The notes beneath the pieces are model-generated. The model was not told where the DNA came from. It did not search any database and worked only from the letters and a program-made list of their open reading frames with translations. A program made the position numbers and the translations under genes. From Polydactylus sextarius (lineage: Eukaryota; Chordata; Actinopteri; Polynemidae), in the NCBI GenBank assembly GCA_016801845.1, contig CM028926.1, forward strand, positions 5,740,501 to 5,804,500: DNA of 64,000 nt, read 5' to 3'. Shown piece by piece: positions 1 to 13,765 of this stretch (position 1 is its first letter; each line of letters starts with the position of its first letter).

Positions 1-354
1 TTGGCTGCATTGCCCACCAGCTGATAAAAGCTGATGTTTATTTATATTTTCTGCAATATTCAGTTTTCTCTAAAGATGTTACATCAGCTACTGTTGATTT
101 TCTGTTGACTACTGTGGATTTTTATTTTTCTAAAAAATCCACAAAGTCAAGCAATATATTTGTCAATAACTCTTCCTCCACACCGTTCATTCCTTGTAGA
201 GTTTCATAGATCAACAGCTTACCAGTGTTGTGGTGCTTGTAATTACACCAGGTCATAGCTCATTCAAGCAAACTGTATTACATGTTGATAAATATTTTAA
301 CAGCCACTCAGCCACTCTCACCTGCTGACTCTCTGATTGTGTAGTAAGGAAAAA

Positions 355-355
<1 letters not shown>
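1..355. other. Non-coding AT-rich flank
   Basis: No gene or recognisable repeat is visible. The sequence is AT-rich with short T and A runs and leads directly into the first TA microsatellite. The small open frames that cross it encode only simple-sequence or low-complexity peptides. Confidence 0.6.

Positions 356-426
<71 letters not shown>
356..426. repeat. (TA)n microsatellite, 71 bp
   Basis: An uninterrupted alternating TA tract of about 35 units. The run is self-complementary, so it can extrude as a cruciform and is expected to vary in length between individuals and assemblies. The Ile-Tyr repeat peptide predicted across it on the minus strand is an artefact of the repeat. Confidence 0.98.
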
Positions 427-428
<2 letters not shown>

Positions 429-2892
429 ATAACAGAATATATATGCACATCATTGCCTGCTGTGTTTAATTAATAAACTATTGGATACATTTTAATAACC
501 GTTAGCAAATTAAACCTGGACATGGATATATATTCCCAAATTAGCCATCTAATTCATAAAATGATGTTAGTTAAAAGTTAAAATTTTGGAAATTATGCAT
601 TACTGCCCACAGGTACATGCATCCTGCTGTGCCTGCTTGCAGAAAAAATGAAATGATTTTCTACCAGCTGACATTGTTTGGATCCAATGGACTACCTGGT
701 TAACCCTGATGAGGTATTCACTCAGTAGGATGTAAGGGACCAGATGGCACATGTTGTAGACAGGTCTATGTCTAGCCATAAAACCCCAGTTTGGGTATGT
801 GTATGGTGGGTAGCAGGAAGGAGAAAATCCTAATTCAGGATCACACAGATGACTCAAGAGAAGGGTGGTGGGAGGCAGGTATGAAACATGGAAGCTAGGT
901 TAATAGGCAGAGTGGCATACAGCTAAGACAGAGTGAGTCTAGAATGGCTCTTTGCCCTTTTCACTTTTCTTGTTACTCTTTTAACCACAATCTCAGCATC
1001 AAGTTGGAAAATGGACAGACATGGGGTTATACAAACGGGCTGACTACAGAAAACCCTATGGTGAGACGAACTAACAGTAGTGGCCAGTTTGCCCCTGAAG
1101 ACATGATGCTGTTCAGAGGGCATTTTATCACCTCTTGTATCATAAACGCAACAAGAACTGAAGCTCTTAGCGAGCAGCTCTCATCATCACCTGCCCCCAG
1201 CAAGAAACCAACCAACCAAACTTGTATATGGCACCTTAAAAACTTTCTTACAAGGGAAGGGGAATTTAAGGCAAACTTTTAAATTTACTTGTTGGTTGCA
1301 GCAAAAGCAGCCCCAAGGCTAAACAGTGTGGATAGAGTCAGTATGCATAAAGTTTGGGACGTAGCATGGTTAACAGGCTGATAAAAGCCTTTTTCAAGCT
1401 ATTGTAGTGTCTCATGAAACATTTTATTGTCTATTATTGTCCTTGGACTTAGTGCAGTCAAGCAGCATCTCTGCTGCTTGCATTATTTTTGCAGTGAAGT
1501 TGGATAAACAAAGATACATCAATCAATATTACTTGAATTAGAGGTCAGTGGATCTACTATCTGAAATATGTAGTTTCACAGGTCCAGGTCCAGTCAAACT
1601 AAACAAAGTTTAAGTATAAAAAGTTGCTGACCTGGTCTTCGCTGAAATAAATGGAGAGAAAATTTAATCTGGCTGCACCTTAATTGTAGTGTAACAAGAT
1701 ACCTGAAGCCACTTTGTAATTCTTGCTAAAAGTAGTTTTATTTTGGGAGTCAGTGAATACGTATAATTAGTTTTTTGCTACCCCTGCACTGCGGACTGTG
1801 TGACAGCACAATTTGTTATTGACACTGGATGAGAAAATAATAAGGAGCTGAAACATGAAGCCACGATATGCAGTTGTTCTCTTGTCTAATCAGGCATGCT
1901 TGTATACTAATACAAATCAAACATTGCCTTCTCAGCCTCCCCTTTTATTCCCTGCGTCCTCATCTCCATTTACCACAGGAAAAAAAAAAGAAGAGAGAGA
2001 TAGTCGAACAAGCCCTGGAACTGTTTACCTCACTGTCCTGTAGGACACTCCTACTGAGACCACAGAGTTGCTACTGATGTATGGTTCCAACCAAGTCATT
2101 CAGTGTGGAAATATTGCCACTGCACATGAAAGAAGTGTGGGCGATAAGAGACCTACAACAGCTTGTGTGAAAAGGCCATGCCAGCGGGGGTGATACATTA
2201 CAGCTCCATATCCGTTCCCCTCCTGGATTTTGTGAGTATTTGTGTCTGTGATTATGTGCATCTGCGTGGTGTGAGCTGCAGAGACAGAAAACTGGACATG
2301 GCTTCGCAGAAGTGAAATAAACCTGTGATAGCAGATTCAGTCCAGTGTGAGGAAAACACAGCCTCTTGTGACTCTGAGTTGACTAATAGGTTATGAAGTA
2401 TAAACAGGGAAAGGTTGTGAGCTATGTTATAAGTGTTGGGGTCTTAGGCCACTACTGATCGCGGAGAGAAAAGGAAAAACAGTCATGACTGAGATTAATA
2501 AGAATCAACAACAGTGCAGCAAATGTAGAATATCAGCAGGTGTAGGGGAACATTAAACTTGGCTTGTGTAAATCTAATGGTGGGTTTGCAGGTGCAGATA
2601 CTATTATTTCTGTGTCTAATCTGTAATTTATGACTGGTGCAATTTACAGGACCTGAAACATTCAATATACCGTGCTCTTTTTTGTTTCTGTTGCTTTATC
2701 TAACCTCTTTCTGACCTTTTCATTCTGTTCTAAGTGTCCCAGCAGCCACATAATCCATATTTCAACATATAATTTGCCAACCTTTTTTCAGAATCAGATG
2801 ATGACACACAGTTTCACACTGGTAAAAGGGGTCTGTGATAGCATGGCCTTTGCTCTGTAATTTCCTTGCAATCATAGGTAATCAGTCAGGTG
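427..2892. other. Non-coding stretch, 2.5 kb
   Basis: No identifiable gene. A 9-bp-arm hairpin (CAAGCAGCA / TGCTGCTTG, loop TCTC) lies at 1459-1480. At about 986-1063 a pyrimidine-rich stretch ending in CTCAG is followed by a short segment ending ATG|GTGAGA. This resembles an acceptor and donor pair, but the roughly 60-nt segment encodes nothing I recognise. The remainder is ordinary AT-rich sequence. Confidence 0.5.
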
Positions 2893-2990
2893 GAGCTCTC
2901 AAAAAATCTCGGCGTCATCGCTATACTTGATCCAGAGCCCAGCGTGACATCTACATATCCTTTTCCTCCCCACATCATTAAGAAATGTTA
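2893..2990 (+). mobile_element. Possible L2/Rex-type LINE reverse transcriptase fragment (relic)
   Basis: The plus-strand translation starting near 2893 reads KNLGVI, then LDPEPSVTS after a short insertion. It resembles the NLGV(I/F)(F/L)D(P/S)(E/D)LS segment found after the reverse transcriptase domain of vertebrate L2/CR1-type LINEs. The DNA AAATCTCGGCGTCATC is the form this motif takes in many fish copies. Similarity fades within about 100 bp and an A-run follows at about 3000. No intact ORF, endonuclease or other RT motif is present, so this would be a 5'-truncated, decayed fragment. The family assignment is from memory of the motif and could be coincidence. Confidence 0.35.
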
Positions 2991-5405
2991 CAGCCTGAAA
3001 AAAAAAAAACATCAATACTGCACTGACCCACAACACCATCTGAACACTGACCCAGATCAACGTGTACTCATAAGGATGTTCAATTGCTTCAGTCCTAAGG
3101 CCTTTTATTTATGTCACATTTACATTTTTAGATGCCTCTGCACTATTTTAAATAAATCATTTAGTGGTGCACTCAACTACAGGACATTTGAGCTTTTTCC
3201 TACAGAGTAACAAACCAAACAGAGAAAAGGTCACATTATGCCATGCATGCTTACTCTTCATCCTCATCGCAATGCTTCCTGGCAGTTGATAGAAATGTCA
3301 AAATTAGAGCTACTGTTTTTTCAACTGGGGCCACATCCATATTGGCTCTAAGAAGTGTTGCTTAGCCTGGGAATTTTTTGTCTGTTGTATTTCATCATTG
3401 ATGAACAGGGGCAAATGCAATCAAAGAGAGATTATAGGAAAATATGTGGAAATACACTTGTCTTATTGGTTTACAGCTTTATATGTCAAGTCTTAAATCG
3501 ATGGGGTTACTATGCCAAGAGCTGGCTCACACAGTCAGTCAGTCAATGTGAGGAAAAAAATGGATATATGCAGATGTTTTGGCGGTAATGGGGTTGACGC
3601 TGAAGCACAAACATCCTTTTATGCTGAGCCAGGAAAACAAGGTGTGTAAATGACTATGAATTCTAAGTTATGTGAACATAATATGAGCAGAACATAAGTG
3701 AGAGACTCTAGAAAGCTACTTAGTAACTATTGTTGTAAATAATTGGCTGTAATTATCTCCCAGATGGTGGACCTCCCCCACTTTAGCTAAAACCTGAGAG
3801 AATTCTTGATTATTGATCATTTTTCTCATCATATATTTGTTTTACCAGCAGACTGTCTTATATTAGACATTCAAAGATTTAAAGACTTTATTTCTTACTG
3901 CAAATAAATTCAGTCATCCAATTTAATTATAATATTATATCAGTTTCCCTTCTTGTACTGTACTGGACAAGATGGGTTGTAATAATACTGAAGTAGGGTA
4001 AATTTAACCAGATAATAAAATTTTAAAAGACAGACTTGACTCAGTGTCATCACATTTCCACAATTAATGATTTCTTATCAAAATCAATTTTAGTAATAAT
4101 ACATAGCACATTATGTTCTTATCCATTAAATTACCACTGTATTTGAGGATCCTGATCCATAATGATGATTCTCATTTTATTTTCACAGATTCAGATAGTT
4201 AGAATATTCTCTGCTTTTCAGATAGCCCTCGCACAGAAATGATAACAGTTCATTTAAAAATATGTTATTAAAGGCTTTGATTGAGAAGAATTTAGGTTCA
4301 GACCCTGCTAATTAACAGTCCAACCAACACAGTGGAGGAGCAGAATCCAGTGGTTCACTCACAATTCAATGGAAACTAATAAAGGTAAAACGATGGAAGG
4401 AAGTCAGTCGGAAAAGCACAAAGAAAGATTTGTTAAACAGCTGTAAAGCATGTGCACACACTCAACAAACCAAACTTCTTTTCCTTAAAGCCACATTTAA
4501 TAAAACATTAACTAGTGATCTGATCAAAGAGCTGTTGATCTGGATAACAACAACAATAGGAATTTATGACACTAACACAAAGACATGACAGTAACTAACC
4601 CTACAGTGCAGGAGGCAACAGATGGAGGTAAATGCTGCAGCAGTTGTTAACGTCATTCATAACACTTTAACAGATATCTGTGATACAGTTGTCCACCTGA
4701 TTAATGGCAGTAGACTTTAGATTGTGGTAATGCAGCTAGTAGTTTGGCTAAGACATACAAATGACCATCTGCACACATGCTTGCACTGCACTTGTTGTGT
4801 ATCACAATCTGATCCAGTAAACTCTGAATCAGTTTAAAGGATCATTTTCCTGCCATCTTATCATGATAGATATATCATTCAGTAATGCCTCAAGCTCTGC
4901 AATACAGTGATTACGATCTAGAGACAGACAATCCTTTATTCCCCAGTTGTTTCTATGATGTTGGTTTTTTTTTCCATTGTTACACTCTTTTGCCCAGATT
5001 TATCATTGTTCTCTCCCAGCCATGTACCTTTCACGACACTAAGTGGAAGAAATATGAACCTCTTGCTCCTCACACTCACAGTCCGCTCTAGCCACTTATT
5101 TGCATTTTTTTTTTTTCGAAACAGAAAAGGAAACCAATTAATTTCAAGGCAAGAAATATAGGTTCTTACCATTCCTTATCTGTTTCCAAGTGATTGAATG
5201 AGTCTGATCCCCAGCTGTGTTGACCTCACGACACAGTTACTCTCTTCAGCGCATTCAGAGCCATACTCACTCCCTCTTTGCTCTCCAAATGGCTTCTCCT
5301 TTGTAATAAAATGCTTGCTACGAATAAAAATACTGCATCTGTCTTCTTGAGATAAAGGCCTAATGAAGTAAGAATTCAGCACACTAGAAACAAATGAACA
5401 AAAAG

Positions 5406-5408
<3 letters not shown>
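2991..5408. other. Non-coding stretch, 2.4 kb
   Basis: No identifiable gene. It contains an A-run at about 3000, a short AGTC repeat near 3533-3545, and long AT-rich segments. It runs into the compound microsatellite at 5409. Open frames here are short and low-complexity. Confidence 0.55.

Positions 5409-5493
<85 letters not shown>
5409..5493. repeat. Compound (TA)n(TG)n microsatellite, 85 bp
   Basis: A TA tract at 5409-5439 passes directly into an uninterrupted TG tract at 5439-5493. The TA part is cruciform-prone and the TG part Z-DNA-prone. The Thr-His/Ile-Tyr repeat peptide on the minus strand is produced by the repeat and is not a gene. Confidence 0.98.
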
Positions 5494-5494
<1 letters not shown>

Positions 5495-8400
5495 AATTAG
5501 TTCTCAGTTTAGAATTTTAAGCCTGTTTTCTTCGTGAAGGGTGATAATGTACGCATGCTTCACATTTATTCTCTCTTAATGCTCTTTATGAGTATTATAT
5601 AACTGAAAAACTGACAAATCAAAGCTTATAGGTTGAATTTTAAGTGAAAGCAACGGGAGCTGTTGTTGTCAGTGAATCACAATGTCCAGAGGGAATCCCT
5701 GGATTTTAAACCCCATTGTGCACATTGTTAAACCCACACAGGTTCGCTAAAATAGAAGTGCTATGGCACAGACTGCCTTTAGGGGCTGGAGGTGTGGGAT
5801 GCAGCTCAGCTTTTTGTACTAGTGGGATCTTTTGTTTGTAGACTGTCAGTGGCTGCCTGCCCTGCAACAGGCCTCCATGTCTGTACCTTAAACATGGAAT
5901 CACGTCTTGCACACTTTTCTGTTTACTTTGCAGGCTCTCTGTGTTTTTTGTTTTTTTACTCCAGTTTTATGCTATAAATAAAGAATTTACCCTCTAGAGA
6001 ATGTAAAGTGGCGAGCAGGGAATACAAACAGCAACATTGAGGGTGGAAATAGTGTGGCTGTACAGACCAGAGAAATGAGAAAAATGAGGAGGGGTTAATG
6101 AAGTGGGGATGGAGAAAGAGCAGAGAGTCGGAACGATCAGGCAAGGAGGGATAACTGAGCAGTGCAAAAGTCACGGAGCTGAAAAAATAACGATGCAAAG
6201 AGGAAACAAAAAAGACACAGATAAAATGAAGTTAAACAGTGTCATTCTCAACACTCGAGAACTCGCCTCCAAATCTGTTTTCACTTGTGCACTGGAAGTG
6301 AAGCAGACAGAAACACTGAATTCAGGTGGGACCTCAGCTAGGTCGAAACAGAAAACTTAAAACCTCTAATGTTATCTTCACACTCTCACCGCTGTGTTTT
6401 AAACCTCTATAAAAGCAATGTCTTTTTTGGGCGCTTTGCCATTCAGAGTTGTAGCCACCAAAGTAAGTTGACAAACAAATTGGGTTTCCATTGAAATGTT
6501 GCATAAGCAAATTGGTGAACATTTTGCTAAATGAAAAGTGATTTTAGCATGTTCCAATTAACTACCCAATATGCAAATGTATTCTATAGGATGTGACAGG
6601 ATTACATAATTAATCCAGACATCCCTGTTCTTTTTCATTTTAAACTGTATGACTTTCTGCAAGAGTAGAAGGTAATAATGAGTGACAACGTGACATAAAT
6701 GCTCTGTTGACAATGGCCAGTGTAGGTAGAGAAAAATCAATCAATCATTCTGTCAGGAGCATTGGCATTTTTGTGTTTTGAAATGCCAACTTCCCCACTA
6801 TAGCTATTTTCTTAGGGTTAATGTTGGTGAATTTATGACATTTCCTCTCAAGATTTTTACGCTCAATTTGAAAATGCACCAAACTAGGTGAAAAAGTGCC
6901 TGTTACTGACAAAACTGTCTATCTGGGGGTTGTCAAGCTTTTCCATTTTCAGTTGAGACTATATAGCCGTCACTGCTAAAGGTCCATTTTCTAAATGAAC
7001 AGATTTAGATACATCAGCTGACTCCCCCCCCCACATCCTCCATTGCTCAATTTCATGGCATTTGAACACTTTGGTCTGTAGGTAATTGAAAATAGCCTGT
7101 TGTTTGACAAGCTATAAAACCATTCACAGTCATTACCTGACCAATGAAAAGCATGTTTTCTCAATTAGTCTGCTGATAATAAAGTAACCTAGCTGGATGC
7201 TCAGTTTTCCCATGGTACGGAAGAAGGCAGGCAGGCCATGTGTGAAGGCAGTGATTGTAGTCTGACCTTAGAGATCTTGCTTTCCTCCAGGGCCACAGCT
7301 CCCACTGAGCCTTAATTACAACCACACATGGGCCTCAAACGCAGCTGTATCTGATTCTAGATTAAACCACTTTGACACACTTAATTGAAATGAGAATTTT
7401 CTGTGAAAATGAGCCTGGCTTAGACCCGACTCTGAGGAATGTTAATGCCAGAAAATCACAATGGATGTATGAACTGAGGTGACTGTAGACCTGATAGGAT
7501 GCTTGCACTATAGCTGCTGCAGTAGCTTAACCAGTTACCTGCTAAAAGCAGGAGGGATCATAGGAGGATAACCTGCAGAGCCACAGATTGAGCCTGTGGG
7601 TATAAAAGACAGGGAGGGAGGTGGAAGAGATTATTGTCCCATTCCCCACTGTTAGAACACACATACATGTGGGCACATCTGTGGTCTAATAGCAATGTAG
7701 TGTTTTACATCAGAGTGGATCACCACAGGGATCTTGCTGAGCCTTTTCTCTCCAAGTTGTCCACAATGCAAATCTTTCGATAGATTGCCTCCTCTATCTT
7801 TCACTCTTTATTCCACAACAATGAGACGGGACTCAACTTTGTCACAGTTGGATCAGTTGAAGATAACCTGCAGTGAATAACACAAGACAGAAACTGCCAG
7901 CATGTGACAGTGTACAAATTGCTTCAATACTGAGATCTTTGCTCTACTGCAGGTGTTGTGTTCTAAACATGCTTTGCACCATGAGGTTATTGTGAGCTGC
8001 AATTCTTCCAGGCACTTGATTTCCCTTGATAAAAGCTACAGCTCATGTTGGGGGGTTTATTTTTTGCTCTTAAATAGTGGGAGCAGAAAATATTATACAT
8101 TCCCAGTCCGCATAGCATTTCTCCCATGCTTTTAGCTTCTTGTCTTTTGACTTTGACAGGCTTTGGCCTCATGGATTCACATAAAGGCTCTACTGTGGGG
8201 AAACATGAACCTTTTTCATATGTAATATTTTCCATTGCATATGAAATAGGCCCTTGTATGTAGAGACTGTAAAGACCATTTCTTACAGGTAAATAATACA
8301 TATCTCACAAAACCCACTCTACCTTAGAACCTGGGAAGATGTAGTTTTGTTGTATGTTTAAGTGTAATTTAACCCATCACATAATTCAGTATGATGTGAA

Positions 8401-10034
8401 AAAACCCAGCAATGTCCTGTTGGGATGGCTGCCTACGCAAGCAAATCGCAAAGATTAAGAAGTGGCCACCTGCTACCTGTGTCTTCTCAGTCTTTATTTT
8501 AACTCTTGTTGTCCTTCGGACTGAATCACAACACTCCCTTGTTGGCAATTTTTGAATTATGAAGTTTTCATATCTTGCCCAGAAATCTATTATATAACAA
8601 TAATTCATTTTCATTGAACACATCCAGGGTCACTATTTGTCAGTGTTTCTACATCTTACCATATTTTTTAGAACAAATGTTATCCTGCCCTTCACTGAAC
8701 AACCCAAAACATCCATGTTCTTGAAAATCCTGTTTTACATGGAAAATGAAAACCATTACAGATTTTACCCAAGTACAAGTACATGCATTCTCAATACGCT
8801 CTCAAACCTCTGACATTTGAAGCGGTATTAAAAATGTCGAGTGCCCTTTATTAGTGAGTAGCAGTAATTTGCTAGTTTGGTAGAAGGCCTCCTTACAAAA
8901 CTCTCTCGTGCAGGCTTCAGCCCTTCTCTCAATACTCTCATTCCCCTTTCTCATAAAGTTATGGTAGCTTGTGAATTACTTAAGTAGCTTGGCAATGTGG
9001 CACCTAGCTAGTTCGAGGAGAGATGAAATGAAAGAGATGGAGAAATGAAGCAACAAGTCCTCCAGTCTTAATTATCATATAAATTGTTTGTCCTTACTGC
9101 CTGGCTAGCTGCAAAACTATGCTTAGCATGACACCATGACATGGTACTTGACCTTTGTTGTCACAGTTACAATAATACATTCATAGATACGGTTGGAAAT
9201 CAATCATGGTTAAAAGAGACAACATAGTTTCAAATGGGAAACAAAGAGATTTCCCATGTTGATGTGTTTTATTGAATAATCGACCAACTCCAACCTCCTA
9301 TCTACTCCTAACACAAACTCTTTCGCTTGTTCTATGTAACACTCCTCCTCTGCTCCAGACATAATTATTATAACTGTTACATATCACCTAACCATAGAGT
9401 GGAGCTATGGATCATAAGTTGTTTGCTCAGAAGAACTATCAGCTCATTTCTTACACAATAGTCTCAGTGGAAGAGATGCAAGATATTCATTAACAAATTA
9501 CTGAACATTTGCTGAAAATTACTGAAAATACAGGTCTAGATCTAAAATCCAAAACTTCCAAAAATAATGATAATAATATGTGAGTCCAAATTGTCAGATA
9601 AATGAATCCTTGAGTCAGTGAAAAAGATCATTGTCCTCAGTTTAGATACATTATGTTTAGTGTGTGCTGCAGGGAGTGTAAATACTGAGTAAAAGCAAAA
9701 TAGACTGTGACAGGAAATGTGGCCCAGTAAGGCAGAGCCTACATTAGAATAGGGTTACAATTCAGAGAGTGTACCAGTGGGTGTGTTTTGGCTAGAGTCT
9801 CCAATCTGTCTTTTCTGTCTATCTGAAAAACTAATGAAATACTAAAATAAAATGCCCTGCCCTTTTGTATTTGAAAAAAAAATGGTGCAGTGGGGTCTGA
9901 TTCAAAAAGTGAGGGAGATCAGCACCGCTGGGAGAGAGCAAGAGATGATCCCTATTGAAGTGAGATTTTCAATCCATGAAACAAGTACAAACACAATGAA
10001 AAAGACAGCGAAACCAATGAAATAGACACTGCTC
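5494..10034. other. Non-coding stretch, 4.5 kb
   Basis: No identifiable gene. A C9 run lies at 7024-7032. A TATA-box-like TATAAAAG occurs at 7601-7608 (plus) in GGGTATAAAAGAC, but no initiator-like sequence lies about 30 bp downstream and no ORF follows. The rest is mixed AT-rich sequence without a repeat I recognise. Confidence 0.5.
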
Positions 10035-13000
10035 AAGCTAACGCACGCACAGTCCGACAGTAATTAATCTCCTTTTGGGTTACAAATGGTTGGCCTGCTC
10101 CTGCATTAACCTCCGTCAGGGTTGACACTGTGCTAATCTCTTCTCCTCTCTGACATTCACGCTGCTGCTGATGAATATAGGACACCCGGCTTGGAGTCAG
10201 GCAGAGATTGAAGAGGAGGGTCCTTTCTCAGCCCTTTACTCCTTCAACCTTGTGCCATTGTCTCTTTACTACCAGAGTAATTGAATGGCTGAGACTGTCT
10301 TATCTGTACTGGAAGAGTGGGGAGGAGAGAAGATGATGACAGACCCCAGTGCACTGACCTAAATGCTAGGTAGCAGCAAATTAAGCAGTCAACTAACTAT
10401 GAGCTGTGAATAAAGTAAATCTCCACCTCCTGCTATTCACACAAATTTAACTGGTGTATAGTTTGTTAGTCAGTTACCCCAGACAGGCGACACAGCGACT
10501 GATAGGCATTGTATAGACATTAGCTCTTTTGCAGTGACCATATGTAAAATGAGTTTCTCTGTGTTGTGTTTGAATGAAATCCAGGACCAGCATCTTCACT
10601 GATTTCTGTCATTTTGCTCAGGACACGTCTCCTTTTCTTCCCATCTCTCTACACAAATGTGCTTAAGTCACATCGCCTCAGGATAAGCAACTTGCATGAG
10701 TGGATCTTCACCTTAATTCAACCTCCCAGGTTAAATTTACAGTGAATTTATTCAGTGGTGTCTTTGCACTGACTTTATAGGCAGTTGCACCACCTCTGAA
10801 ATTTGCTGTACATTCATGCCTTCATACAAACCTAAGACCAAGAAATACCTGTGTACATTGTCTCTCAGTCAAACATAAAAGTTGCTTATGCCACTGCACC
10901 ATTCTGTAATACTTCGGCTTCTCATCCTGATATCATTTTATACAGAAGTGCAATTGTCTATTACCAAAACAAAATTCACCAGATCAAGGACTTAAAGAGA
11001 TGAACAAATGATACAAAAGCCTGCACAAAATTCTCACATCACAAACTAATATTATACTGTTTTTTTTTTATTTATTTTTTTACCTTTTCTGGTATTAACT
11101 TTACAAAGGGATGCAGGGAATTAGAAATTAGTACTGTCTTGAAAGCAGTATTGAGCAGATGTTCATAGATGTATGAAGCTGAATGGAGAGGTGAAGGACT
11201 AACTGTGTGTGTTTGTATGTTAAAGGCAGTTTCTTCCCTGTATACCTGCTCTCAGTAAAGACCTATCTATCCACAAACCCTATGGGACACTCAACAGTAA
11301 AAGTGCTTCAGGACTCACTTCCGCAAAATCCATTTTCCTTTAAAGAAGAGAGTGGTATGGCCTATGCATGTCAATATGACAACGTGTGTGGATAGAGGAG
11401 GAAAGTGGGGAGAGAGCTGGGCACATCATTGGATTATTGCAGAAGAGAGAGAGATAGAGAGGGGTAAAAGGGAGGATGGCATCAGTGAGAGTAAGCCCTT
11501 TCATCTCGTTCTGACGTCTTCAAAGACAATGAGCCTCACCCACTGCACTCTACGTTGACATTAACACACTGCACACGCACACACACTAAGCCTGAGATCT
11601 AAAAGTACACACACACAGCTCAAACACACATGCATCCTCCTTAACATGTGAGCTACCTCACCACATGCCCTCCGTGGGGATAAATGTCAATGAGGACACC
11701 AGCTCCCATCAGCGTATGGATAAACAAGTGAGGAGCTGAGACTATTTACCATCCGTGAACAGGTTATTTTACACACACACTCCTCCTGTTCCTGTCACTG
11801 CACTGCAGACTTTATTGATGGGGTTATATCAAAAGAGGAAATGTTTTGAAGCTAATGTAGGATGTGGGCGGGAGGCAACACGCACAAAAATTTACTTGAG
11901 CATGACTTGACAGACAGAAAAGGAATTCTATCATTATTAATATGTTAAATTGTTGTCATTTGCACAGAAACCTTGATTTTGTTGACATCAGTTGTGTTGC
12001 TGCAGTCATGGACCACTAGTGGTACACAGACACACACACAGACGCATACACTTACATCTAAATTCTTTTGTCAGAGTTGTTCTTTGGTGGAGTGGAAACA
12101 ATACATCAGCAAATGTAAAACAGCAGTAACTATTTTCTTCAGCCACTAGGAGGCTAAAAGTAAAGCAAACTATAAACAAAGCAGTGACAGAAGACATTAT
12201 TATCATTTATTCAGGGTTGCATTTATAATCACCCAACAACTTTAATTTCAAGTGCACTTTACTTCACATATTATTGCATTGCTCATAATAATCCAGTAAT
12301 GTATGAAATAATAAATTGGTTACAGGAGCAGTCCTACCATCATGTACCATCATCATACCTATTTAAGTAGGATGAATACATTACAATACTTTTACTTTAA
12401 ATAACATATTAACTGTGATATCGATATTTTTACTCATGTGACAGATCAAAATACTTCTTCCGCTTGCATGCAGACAGAGCAAAGACTGAACCAAAACAGT
12501 AAAGTTATTCAAACAAAAATAATGAGCTGAGAGATATTAAAAAGCATCATGAAGCTGATAAAACTGAATGTTAATTATTATTACTGTGAGTCACATGTTC
12601 CACATCACACATAGTAGTTTGAATTATGGATTATAGCAAAAAATAAAAACTAAAAGTAAATCTCCACCGATTTAGTGCAGCTTTAAATTTTACTTATCGA
12701 ACTTATTATTCCAAAACATTGTAAAGATAGTGATTCAAATCAAATCTGGATCAACATAGTTATGCCCAGTCCAGCTTTTCCAGAAATTAGTTAGTTTCAG
12801 CTAATTGTTTTGTATTCTCATCACAAAGTCACGAGTCACGTCTGCTTTATGAGACCGCCATGCTACGAACAGACCAATTAGAGCTCGATGAGTCTCAACA
12901 AATGGAGAAAAATGCATGATATCATATATGTATATTACAAGTGCCGTTACATGAATTAGTCAGTTTTGTTCGACATCTTCAGTAAGTAATGCCTATGTAC

Positions 13001-13724
13001 GGATGTGTAGTACATGTTCGAGTTTGCTGAATTTCTCAACATTCAAATGGTATTCTCAGAAACTATTTTTCTTTAAGTCGCTGCATATGTGTATGTAGGA
13101 TTTTATTTAGTGTTTATCTGCACTGGAGGCTCCTTGCAGTTAACAGTGCACTGTGCTTGTTATTGTGAGCAAAATGTCTTCTAGCTGTGTATCTCCCTTT
13201 TTCTTTGTCTCTCTCTCCCTCCCCTCTTCAAGTCTCTCACTCCACTGCTGTGGATTTGCAGATGAAAATGCTTCAGGTCACAGGGTTGGTATATATGTGT
13301 GTGTCCATATGTTTGAATGTGTGTATGTGTGCATCTTTTAAAATAGGCCTTTTACTTCATTCGACAGACTGAGAGGAAGTGGTGGTGTGATGTGCAGGGA
13401 GGAGGTGAGTGTGTGATGGTGTAGCTGCACTTGACTTAAAAAGAGCAAATATGAGCATATGTCAACATAAACTATAATGTGCTTGCAATTCATTCGTCTT
13501 GCAGTAATGATAAAGTAGATAATTACGCAGCATGCACATGACTGCTGTATAGGTGTAGCCCAACAATCAACTGCAACACCAACTACTGCCCTTAAATGAA
13601 GTTTAAAATGTTTAATATTATGCATATTTAAATACACACCTCTTGTATTCACTACCTACTGTTTTCTCCAAAATATCACACACCTGACACTTCTATGCAT
13701 CTATCAGCCATCTAAATGCATCTA
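10035..13724. other. Non-coding stretch, 3.7 kb, possible conserved element at its start
   Basis: Roughly 10040-10215 has balanced composition, little simple repeat and a GTAATTAATC homeodomain-type core, as often seen in conserved non-coding elements; this is an impression, not an alignment. From 11560 there are scattered short CA repeats. A 10-bp palindrome CCACTAGTGG lies at about 12012-12021. No gene is identifiable. Confidence 0.4.
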
Positions 13725-13765
13725 TCTCCAGTATCAGCTGCATCTATGGCAGCTGATACTGGAGA
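13725..13765. repeat. Perfect inverted repeat, 16-bp arms, 9-nt loop
   Basis: The left arm TCTCCAGTATCAGCTG (13725-13740) and right arm CAGCTGATACTGGAGA (13750-13765) are exact reverse complements, separated by CATCTATGG. The base before and the base after do not pair, so the stem is exactly 16 bp. The loop and the left flank share the motif (G)CATCTAT, which occurs three times within about 50 bp, suggesting a local duplication-inversion event. The arms are too short for a typical miRNA precursor. No function is assigned. Confidence 0.97.

Noticed and set aside
253..453. Open frame of Ile-Tyr repeats on the minus strand
   Set aside because: It is a translation of the (TA)n microsatellite at 356-426.
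5176..5496. 106-codon minus-strand frame beginning with Thr-His repeats
   Set aside because: Its first part is the (TA)(TG) microsatellite; the rest has no domain.
7601..7608. TATAAAAG as a promoter
   Set aside because: The only initiator-like match is about 40 bp downstream, too far, and no ORF or RNA follows.
13375..13405. Splice-like CGACAG and GAG|GTGAGT around a roughly 38-nt segment
   Set aside because: Very short, no codon or protein evidence, and the upstream sequence is a weak acceptor.
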